Shown here one piece after another: positions 49,565 to 61,300 of a stretch of DNA of 64,000 nt. Where the stretch lies: assembly GCA_964057225.1 (NCBI GenBank), contig OZ059895.1:22392688-22456687 (forward strand), in the 5' to 3' direction. Made by a program: the position numbers and the translations under genes. Positions within the stretch are counted from its first letter, which is position 1. Each line of letters begins with the position of its first letter. This DNA is from Auanema rhodensis. Taxonomy: Eukaryota; Nematoda; Chromadorea; Rhabditida; Rhabditidae. The notes beneath the pieces were generated by a model. The model did not search any database, was not told where the DNA came from, and saw nothing but the letters and a program-made list of their open reading frames with translations.

Positions 49565-52360
49565 ATTAAGTGTACACGTGATGTGCACTTGGTATGTAAC
49601 TTGCTTCACGTGAAAGATAAAGGGATGCGGTTTTCAAAATTAGATTCCCCATGTCCATATTAGTCTAAAAACAAATTTTTGTTGATATTGGTGGATGGTA
49701 ACCATGACTTTGAAATTTACGTGAACTTTAATTTATGCTAATTAAGTGAACACATGATGTGCACTTGGTATGTAACTCGCTTCACGTGAAAGATAGAGAG
49801 ATGCGGTTTTCAAAATAGATTCCCCATGTCCATATTAGTCTAAAAACGAATTTTTATTGATATTGATTCATGGTAACCATGACTTTGAAAATTACGTGAA
49901 CTTTAATTTATGCTTATTAAGTGTACACGTGATGTGCACTTGGTATGTAACTCGCTTCACGTCAAAGATAAAGGGATGCGGTTTTCAAAATTAGATTCCC
50001 CATGTCCATATTAGTCTAAAAACAAATTTTTATTAATATTGGTGCATGGTAACCATGACTTTGAAATTTACGTGAACTTTAATTTATGCTAATTAAGTGT
50101 ACACATGATGTGCGCTTGGTATGTAACTCGCTTCACGTGAAAGATAAAGAGATGCGGTTTTCAAAATTAGATTCCCCATTTCCATATTAGTCTAAAAACG
50201 AATTTTTATTGATATTGATGCATGGTAACCATGACTTTGAAATTTACGTGAACTTTAATTTATGCTTATTAAGTGTACACGTGATGTGCACTTGGTATTT
50301 AACTTGCTTCACGTCAAAGATAAAGAGATGCGGTTTTCAAAATTAGATTCCCCATGTCCATATTAGTCTAAAAACAAATTTTTATTAATATTGGTGCTTG
50401 GTAACCATGACTTTGAAATTTACGTGAACTTTAATTTATGCTAATTAAGTGAACACATGATGTGCACTTGGTATGTAACTCGCTTCACGTGAAAGATAGA
50501 GAGATGCGGTTTTCAAAATAGATTCCCCATGTCCATATTAGTCTAAAAACGAATTTTTATTGATATTGATTCAGGGTAACCATGACTTTGAAAATTACGT
50601 GAACTTTAATTTATGCTTATTAAGTGTACACGTGATGTGCACTTGGTATGTAACTCGCTTCACGTGAAAGATAAAGGGATGCGGTTTTCAAAATTAGATT
50701 CCCCATGTCCATATTGGTCTAAAAACAAATTTTTGTTGATATTGGTGGATGGTAACCATGACTTTGAAATTTACGTGAACTTTAATTTATGCTAATTAAG
50801 TGTACACGTGATGTGCACTCGGTATGTAACTCGCTTCACGTGAAAGATAGAGAGATGCGGTTTTCAAAATAGATTCCCCATGTCCATATTAGTCTAAAAA
50901 CGAATTTTTATTAATATTGGTGCTTGGTAACCATGACTTTGAAATTTACGTGAACTTTAATTTATACTAATTAAGTGAACACATGATGTGCACTTGGTAT
51001 GTAACTCGCTTCACGTGAAAGATAAAGAGATGCGGTTTTCAAAATTAGATTCCCCATTTCCATATTAGTCTAAAAACGAATTTTTATTGATATTGATGCA
51101 TGGTAACCATGACTTTGAAATTTACGTGAACTTTAATTTATGCTTATTAAGTGTACACGTGATGTGCACTTGGTATGTAACTTGCTTCACGTGAAAGATA
51201 AAGGGATGCGGTTTTCAAAATTAGATTCCACATGTCCATATTAGTCTAAAAACAAATTTTTATTAATATTGGTGCTTGGTAACCATGACTTTGAAATTTA
51301 CGTGAACTTTAATTTATGCTAATTAAGTGAACACATGATGTGCACTTGGTATGTAACTCGCTTCACGTGAAAGATAAAGAGATGTGGTTTTCAAAATAGA
51401 TTTCCCATGTCCATATTAGTCTAAAAACGAATTTTTATTGATATTGATTCATGGTAACCATGACTTTGAAATTTACGTGAACTTTAATTTATGCTAATTA
51501 AGTGTACACGTGATGTGCACTCGGTATGTAACTCGCTTCACGTGAAATATGAAGAGATGCGGTTTTCAAAATCAGATTCCCCATGTCCATATTAGTCTAA
51601 AAACAAATTTTTATTGATATTGGTGCATGGCAACCATGACTTTAAAATTTACGTGAACTTTAATTTATGCTAATTAAGTGTACACATGATGTGCACTTGG
51701 TATGTAACTCGCTTCACGTCAAAGATAAAGAGATGCGGTTTTCAAAATTAGATTCCCCATTTCCATATTAGTCTAAAAACGAATTTTTATTGATATTGAT
51801 GCATGGTAACCATGACTTTGAAATTTACGTGAACTTTAATTTATGCTAATTAAGTGTACACATGATGTGCGCTTGGTATGTAACTCGCTTCACGTGAAAG
51901 ATAAAGAGATGCGGTTTTCAAAATTAGATTCCCCATTTCCATATTAGTCTAAAAACGAATTTTTATTGATATTGATGCATGGTAACCATGACTTTGAAAT
52001 TTACGTGAACTTTAATTTATGCTTATTAAGTGTACACGTGATGTGCACTTGGTATGTAACTTGCTTCACGTCAAAGATAAAGAGATGCGGTTTTCAAAAT
52101 TAGATTCCCCATGTCCATATTAGTCTAAAAACAAATTTTTATTAATATTGGTGCTTGGTAACCATGACTTTGAAATTTACGTGAACTTTAATTTATGCTA
52201 ATTAAGTGTACACGTGATGTGCACTCGGTATGTAACTCGCTTCACGTGAAAGATAGAGAGATGCGGTTTTCAAAATAGATTCCCCATGTCCATATTAGTC
52301 TAAAAACGAATTTTTATTAATATTGGTGCTTGGTAACCATGACTTTGAAATTTACGTGAA
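49565..52360 (+). repeat. Transitional mosaic
   Basis: Subtypes of the right-hand HOR (GTGCTTGG, GATAGAGAG, CCATTTCC with AACGAATT, AAGTGAACAC) appear in changing order. Private changes are frequent: GGTATTTAAC near 50294, ATTCAGGGTAACC near 50569, CATATTGGTC near 50709, TTTATACTAATT near 50964 and GATTCCACATG near 51225. The CATATTGGTC change removes an in-frame stop and creates an isolated 60-codon open frame at 50613-50795, which is not a gene. Confidence 0.75.
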
Positions 52361-55300
52361 CTTTAATATATGCTTATTAAGTGTACACGTGATGTGCACT
52401 TGGTATGTAACTCGCTTCACGTGAAAGATAAAGGGATGCGGTTTTCAAAATTAGATTCCCCATGTCCATATTAGTCTAAAAACAAATTTTTGTTGATATT
52501 GGTGCTTGGTAACCATGACTTTGAAATTTACGTGAACTTTAATTTATGCTAATTAAGTGAACACATGATGTGCACTTGGTATGTAACTCGCTTCACGTGA
52601 AAGATAAAGAGATGTGGTTTTCAAAAAAGATTTCCCATGTCCATATTAGTCTAAAAACGAATTTTTATTGATATTGATTCATGGTAACCATGACTTTGAA
52701 ATTTACGTGAACTTTAATTTATGCTAATTAAGTGTACACGTGATGTGCACTCGGTATGTAACTCGCTTCACGTGAAATATGAAGAGATGCGGTTTTCGAA
52801 ATCAGATTCCCCATGTCCATATTAGTCTAAAAACAAATTTTTATTGATATTGGTGCATGGCAACCATGACTTTAAAATTTACGTGAACTTTAATTTATGC
52901 TAATTAAGTGTACACATGATGTGCACTTGGTATGTAACTCGCTTCACGTCAAAGATAAAGAGATGCGGTTTTCAAAATTAGATTTCGCATGTCCATATTA
53001 GTCTAAAAACAAATTTTTATTGATATTGGTGCATGGTAACCATGACTTTAAAATTTACGTGAACTTTAATTTATGCTAATTAAGTGTACACATGATGTGC
53101 GCTTGGTATGTAACTCGCTTCACGTGAAAGATAAAGAGATGCGGTTTTCAAAATTAGATTCCTCATGTCCATATTAGTCTAAAAACGAATTTTTATTGAT
53201 ATTGATGCATGGTAACCATGACTTTGAAATTTACGTGAACTTTAATTTATGCTTATTAAGTGTACACATGATGTGCGCTTGGTATGTAACTCGCTTCACG
53301 TGAAAGATACAGAGATGCGGTTTTCAAAATTAGATTCCTCATGTCCATATTAGTCTAAAAACGAATTTTTATTGATATTGATGCATGGTAACCATGACTT
53401 TGAAATTTACGTGAACTTTAATTTATGCTTATTAAGTGTACACGTGATGTGCACTTGGTATGTTACTTGCTTCACGTGAAAGATAAAGGGATGCGGTTTT
53501 CAAAATTAGATTCCCCATTTCCATATTAGTCTAAAAACGAATTTTTATTGATATTGATGCATGGTAACCATGACTTTGAAATTTACGTGAACTTTAATTT
53601 ATGCTTATTAAGTGTACACGTGATGTGCACTTGGTATGTAACTTGCTTCACGTCAAAGATAAAGAGATGCGGTTTTCAAAATTAGATTCCCCATGTCCAT
53701 ATTAGTCTAAAAACAAATTTTTATTAATATTGGTGCTTGGTAACCATGACTTTGAAATTTACGTGAACTTTAATTTATGCTAATTAAGTGTACACGTGAT
53801 GTGCACTCGGTATGTAACTCGCTTCACGTGAAAGATAGAGAGATGCGGTTTTCAAAATAGATTCCCCATGTCCATATTAGTCTAAAAACGAATTTTTATT
53901 AATATTGGTGCTTGGTAACCATGACTTTGAAATTTACGTGAACTTTAATTTATGCTAATTAAGTGAACACATGATGTGCACTTGGTATGTAACTCGCTTC
54001 ACGTGAAAGATAAAGAGATGCGGTTTTCAAAATTAGATTCCCCATTTCCATATTAGTCTAAAAACGAATTTTTATTGATATTGATGCATGGTAACCATGA
54101 CTTTGAAATTTACGTGAACTTTAATATATGCTTATTAAGTGTACACGTGATGTGCACTTGGTATGTAACTCGCTTCACGTGAAAGATAAAGGGATGCGGT
54201 TTTCAAAATTAGATTCCCCATGTCCATATTAGTCTAAAAACAAATTTTTGTTGATATTGGTGCTTGGTAACCATGACTTTGAAATTTACGTGAACTTTAA
54301 TTTATGCTAATTAAGTGAACACATGATGTGCACTTGGTATGTAACTCGCTTCACGTGAAAGATAAAGAGATGTGGTTTTCAAAAAAGATTTCCCATGTCC
54401 ATATTAGTCTAAAAACGAATTTTTATTGATATTGATTCATGGTAACCATGACTTTGAAATTTACGTGAACTTTAATTTATGCTAATTAAGTGTACACGTG
54501 ATGTGCACTCGGTATGTAACTCGCTTCACGTGAAATATGAAGAGATGCGGTTTTCGAAATCAGATTCCCCATGTCCATATTAGTCTAAAAACAAATTTTT
54601 ATTGATATTGGTGCATGGCAACCATGACTTTAAAATTTACGTGAACTTTAATTTATGCTAATTAAGTGTACACATGATGTGCACTTGGTATGTAACTCGC
54701 TTCACGTCAAAGATAAAGAGATGCGGTTTTCAAAATTAGATTTCGCATGTCCATATTAGTCTAAAAACAAATTTTTATTGATATTGGTGCATGGTAACCA
54801 TGACTTTAAAATTTACGTGAACTTTAATTTATGCTAATTAAGTGTACACATGATGTGCGCTTGGTATGTAACTCGCTTCACGTGAAAGATAAAGAGATGC
54901 GGTTTTCAAAATTAGATTCCTCATGTCCATATTAGTCTAAAAACGAATTTTTATTGATATTGATGCATGGTAACCATGACTTTGAAATTTACGTGAACTT
55001 TAATTTATGCTTATTAAGTGTACACATGATGTGCGCTTGGTATGTAACTCGCTTCACGTGAAAGATACAGAGATGCGGTTTTCAAAATTAGATTCCTCAT
55101 GTCCATATTAGTCTAAAAACGAATTTTTATTGATATTGATGCATGGTAACCATGACTTTGAAATTTACGTGAACTTTAATTTATGCTTATTAAGTGTACA
55201 CGTGATGTGCACTTGGTATGTTACTTGCTTCACGTGAAAGATAAAGGGATGCGGTTTTCAAAATTAGATTCCCCATTTCCATATTAGTCTAAAAACGAAT

Positions 55301-58300
55301 TTTTATTGATATTGATGCATGGTAACCATGACTTTGAAATTTACGTGAACTTTAATTTATGCTTATTAAGTGTACACGTGATGTGCACTTGGTATGTAAC
55401 TTGCTTCACGTCAAAGATAAAGAGATGCGGTTTTCAAAATTAGATTCCCCATGTCCATATTAGTCTAAAAACAAATTTTTATTAATATTGGTGCTTGGTA
55501 ACCATGACTTTGAAATTTACGTGAACTTTAATTTATGCTAATTAAGTGTACACGTGATGTGCACTCGGTATGTAACTCGCTTCACGTGAAAGATAGAGAG
55601 ATGCGGTTTTCAAAATAGATTCCCCATGTCCATATTAGTCTAAAAACGAATTTTTATTAATATTGGTGCTTGGTAACCATGACTTTGAAATTTACGTGAA
55701 CTTTAATTTATGCTAATTAAGTGAACACATGATGTGCACTTGGTATGTAACTCGCTTCACGTGAAAGATAAAGAGATGCGGTTTTCAAAATTAGATTCCC
55801 CATTTCCATATTAGTCTAAAAACGAATTTTTATTGATATTGATGCATGGTAACCATGACTTTGAAATTTACGTGAACTTTAATATATGCTTATTAAGTGT
55901 ACACGTGATGTGCACTTGGTATGTAACTCGCTTCACGTGAAAGATAAAGGGATGCGGTTTTCAAAATTAGATTCCCCATGTCCATATTAGTCTAAAAACA
56001 AATTTTTGTTGATATTGGTGCTTGGTAACCATGACTTTGAAATTTACGTGAACTTTAATTTATGCTAATTAAGTGAACACATGATGTGCACTTGGTATGT
56101 AACTCGCTTCACGTGAAAGATAAAGAGATGTGGTTTCCAAAAAAGATTTCCCATGTCCATATTAGTCTAAAAACGAATTTTTATTGATATTGATTCATGG
56201 TAACCATGACTTTGAAATTTACGTGAACTTTAATTTATGCTAATTAAGTGTACACGTGATGTGCACTCGGTATGTAACTCGCTTCACGTGAAATATGAAG
56301 AGATGCGGTTTTCGAAATCAGATTCCCCATGTCCATATTAGTCTAAAAACAAATTTTTATTGATATTGGTGCATGGCAACCATGACTTTAAAATTTACGT
56401 GAACTTTAATTTATGCTAATTAAGTGTACACATGATGTGCACTTGGTATGTAACTCGCTTCACGTCAAAGATAAAGAGATGCGGTTTTCAAAATTAGATT
56501 TCGCATGTCCATATTAGTCTAAAAACAAATTTTTATTGATATTGGTGCATGGTAACCATGACTTTAAAATTTACGTGAACTTTAATTTATGCTAATTAAG
56601 TGTACACATGATGTGCGCTTGGTATGTAACTCGCTTCACGTGAAAGATAAAGAGATGCGGTTTTCAAAATTAGATTCCTCATGTCCATATTAGTCTAAAA
56701 ACGAATTTTTATTGATATTGATGCATGGTAACCATGACTTTGAAATTTGCGTGAACTTTAATTTATGCTAATTAAGTGTACACATGATGTGCACTTGGTA
56801 TGTAACTCGCTTCACGTCAAAGATAAAGAGATGCGGTTTTCAAAATTAGATTCCCCATTTCCATATTAGTCTAAAAACGAATTTTTATTGATATTGATGC
56901 ATGGTAACCATGACTTTGAAATTTACGTGAACTTTAATTTATGCTAATTAAGTGTACACATGATGTGCGCTTGGTATGTAACTCGCTTCACGTGAAAGAT
57001 AAAGAGATGCGGTTTTCAAAATTAGATTCCCCATTTCCATATTAGTCTAAAAACGAATTTTTATTGATATTGATGCATGGTAACCATGACTTTGAAATTT
57101 ACGTGAACTTTAATTTATGCTTATTAAGTGTACACGTGATGTGCACTTGGTATGTAACTTGCTTCACGTCAAAGATAAAGAGATGCGGTTTTCAAAATTA
57201 GATTCCCCATGTCCATATTAGTCTAAAAACAAATTTTTATTAATATTGGTGCTTGGTAACCATGACTTTGAAATTTACGTGAACTTTAATTTATGCTAAT
57301 TAAGTGTACACGTGATGTGCACTCGGTATGTAACTCGCTTCACGTGAAAGATAGAGAGATGCGGTTTTCAAAATAGATTCCCCATGTCCATATTAGTCTA
57401 AAAACGAATTTTTATTAATATTGGTGCTTGGTAACCATGACTTTGAAATTTACGTGAACTTTAATTTATGCTAATTAAGTGAACACATGATGTGCACTTG
57501 GTATGTAACTCGCTTCACGTGAAAGATAAAGAGATGCGGTTTTCAAAATTAGATTCCCCATTTCCATATTAGTCTAAAAACGAATTTTTATTGATATTGA
57601 TGCATGGTAACCATGACTTTGAAATTTACGTGAACTTTAATATATGCTTATTAAGTGTACACGTGATGTGCACTTGGTATGTAACTCGCTTCACGTGAAA
57701 GATAAAGGGATGCGGTTTTCAAAATTAGATTCCCCATGTCCATATTAGTCTAAAAACAAATTTTTGTTGATATTGGTGCTTGGTAACCATGACTTTGAAA
57801 TTTACGTGAACTTTAATTTATGCTAATTAAGTGAACACATGATGTGCACTTGGTATGTAACTCGCTTCACGTGAAAGATAAAGAGATGTGGTTTTCAAAA
57901 AAGATTTCCCATGTCCATATTAGTCTAAAAACGAATTTTTATTGATATTGATTCATGGTAACCATGACTTTGAAATTTACGTGAACTTTAATTTATGCTA
58001 ATTAAGTGTACACGTGATGTGCACTCGGTATGTAACTCGCTTCACGTGAAATATGAAGAGATGCGGTTTTCGAAATCAGATTCCCCATGTCCATATTAGT
58101 CTAAAAACAAATTTTTATTGATATTGGTGCATGGCAACCATGACTTTAAAATTTACGTGAACTTTAATTTATGCTAATTAAGTGTACACATGATGTGCAC
58201 TTGGTATGTAACTCGCTTCACGTCAAAGATAAAGAGATGCGGTTTTCAAAATTAGATTTCGCATGTCCATATTAGTCTAAAAACAAATTTTTATTGATAT

Positions 58301-61300
58301 TGGTGCATGGTAACCATGACTTTAAAATTTACGTGAACTTTAATTTATGCTAATTAAGTGTACACATGATGTGCGCTTGGTATGTAACTCGCTTCACGTG
58401 AAAGATAAAGAGATGCGGTTTCCAAAATTAGATTCCTCATGTCCATATTAGTCTAAAAACGAATTTTTATTGATATTGATGCATGGTAACCATGACTTTG
58501 AAATTTACGTGAACTTTAATTTATGCTAATTAAGTGTACACATGATGTGCGCTTGGTATGTAACTCGCTTCACGTGAAAGATAAAGAGATGCGGTTTTCA
58601 AAATTAGATTCCCCATTTCCATATTAGTCTAAAAACGAATTTTTATTGATATTGATGCATGGTAACCATGACTTTGAAATTTACGTGAACTTTAATTTAT
58701 GCTTATTAAGTGTACACGTGATGTGCACTTGGTATGTAACTTGCTTCACGTGAAAGATAAAGAGATGCGGTTTTCAAAATTAGATTCCCCATGTCCATAT
58801 TAGTCTAAAAACAAATTTTTATTAATATTGGTGCTTGGTAACCATGACTTTGAAATTTACGTGAACTTTAATTTATGCTAATTAAGTGTACACGTGATGT
58901 GCACTCGGTATGTAACTCGCTTCACGTGAAAGATAGAGAGATGCGGTTTTCAAAATAGATTCCCCATGTCCATATTAGTCTAAAAACGAATTTTTATTAA
59001 TATTGGTGCTTGGTAACCATGACTTTGAAATTTACGTGAACTTTAATATATGCTTATTAAGTGTACACGTGATGTGCACTTGGTATGTAACTCGCTTCAC
59101 GTGAAAGATAAAGGGATGCGGTTTTCAAAATTAGATTCCCCATGTCCATATTAGTCTAAAAACAAATTTTTGTTGATATTGGTGCTTGGTAACCATGACT
59201 TTGAAATTTACGTGAACTTTAATTTATGCTAATTAAGTGAACACATGATGTGCACTTGGTATGTAACTCGCTTCACGTGAAAGATAAAGAGATGTGGTTT
59301 TCAAAAAAGATTTCCCATGTCCATATTAGTCTAAAAACGAATTTTTATTGATATTGATTCATGGTAACCATGACTTTGAAATTTACGTGAACTTTAATTT
59401 ATGCTAATTAACTGTACACGTGATGTGCACTCGGTATGTAACTCGCTTCACGTGAAATATGAAGAGATGCGGTTTTCGAAATCAGATTCCCCATGTCCAT
59501 ATTAGTCTAAAAACAAATTTTTATTGATATTGGTGCATGGCAACCATGACTTTAAAATTTACGTGAACTTTAATTTATGCTAATTAAGTGTACACATGAT
59601 GTGCACTTGGTATGTAACTCGCTTCACGTCAAAGATAAAGAGATGCGGTTTTCAAAATTAGATTTCGCATGTCCATATTAGTCTAAAAACAAATTTTTAT
59701 TGATATTGGTGCATGGTAACCATGACTTTAAAATTTACGTGAACTTTAATTTATGCTAATTAAGTGTACACATGATGTGCGCTTGGTATGTAACTCGCTT
59801 CACGTGAAAGATAAAGAGATGCGGTTTTCAAAATTAGATTCCTCATGTCCATATTAGTCTAAAAACGAATTTTTATTGATATTGATGCATGGTAACCATG
59901 ACTTTGAAATTTACGTGAACTTTAATTTATGCTTATTAAGTGTACACATGATGTGCGCTTGGTATGTAACTCGCTTCACGTGAAAGATACAGAGATGCGG
60001 TTTTCAAAATTAGATTCCTCATGTCCATATTAGTCTAAAAACGAATTTTTATTGATATTGATGCATGGTAACCATGACTTTGAAATTTACGTGAACTTTA
60101 ATTTATGCTTATTAAGTGTACACGTGATGTGCACTTGGTATGTTACTTGCTTCACGTGAAAGATAAAGGGATGCGGTTTTCAAAATTAGATTCCCCATTT
60201 CCATATTAGTCTAAAAACGAATTTTTATTGATATTGATGCATGGTAACCATGACTTTGAAATTTACGTGAACTTTAATTTATGCTTATTAAGTGTACACG
60301 TGATGTGCACTTGGTATGTAACTTGCTTCACGTCAAAGATAAAGAGATGCGGTTTTCAAAATTAGATTCCCCATGTCCATATTAGTCTAAAAACAAATTT
60401 TTATTAATATTGGTGCTTGGTAACCATGACTTTGAAATTTACGTGAACTTTAATTTATGCTAATTAAGTGTACACGTGATGTGCACTCGGTATGTAACTC
60501 GCTTCACGTGAAAGATAGAGAGATGCGGTTTTCAAAATAGATTCCCCATGTCCATATTAGTCTAAAAACGAATTTTTATTAATATTGGTGCTTGGTAACC
60601 ATGACTTTGAAATTTACGTGAACTTTAATTTATGCTAATTAAGTGAACACATGATGTGCACTTGGTATGTAACTCGCTTCACGTGAAAGATAAAGAGATG
60701 CGGTTTTCAAAATTAGATTCCCCATTTCCATATTAGTCTAAAAACGAATTTTTATTGATATTGATGCATGGTAACCATGACTTTGAAATTTACGTGAACT
60801 TTAATATATGCTTATTAAGTGTACACGTGATGTGCACTTGGTATGTAACTCGCTTCACGTGAAAGATAAAGGGATGCGGTTTTCAAAATTAGATTCCCCA
60901 TGTCCATATTAGTCTAAAAACAAATTTTTGTTGATATTGGTGCTTGGTAACCATGACTTTGAAATTTACGTGAACTTTAATTTATGCTAATTAAGTGAAC
61001 ACATGATGTGCACTTGGTATGTAACTCGCTTCACGTGAAAGATAAAGAGATGTGGTTTCCAAAAAAGATTTCCCATGTCCATATTAGTCTAAAAACGAAT
61101 TTTTATTGATATTGATTCATGGTAACCATGACTTTGAAATTTACGTGAACTTTAATTTATGCTAATTAAGTGTACACGTGATGTGCACTCGGTATGTAAC
61201 TCGCTTCACGTGAAATATGAAGAGATGCGGTTTTCGAAATCAGATTCCCCATGTCCATATTAGTCTAAAAACAAATTTTTATTGATATTGGTGCATGGCA

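Noticed and set aside
50613-50795. Isolated 60-codon open frame with a slightly different peptide
   Set aside because: It results from a single change (CATATTAGTC to CATATTGGTC) in an ordinary monomer; the surrounding monomers are closed in this frame.
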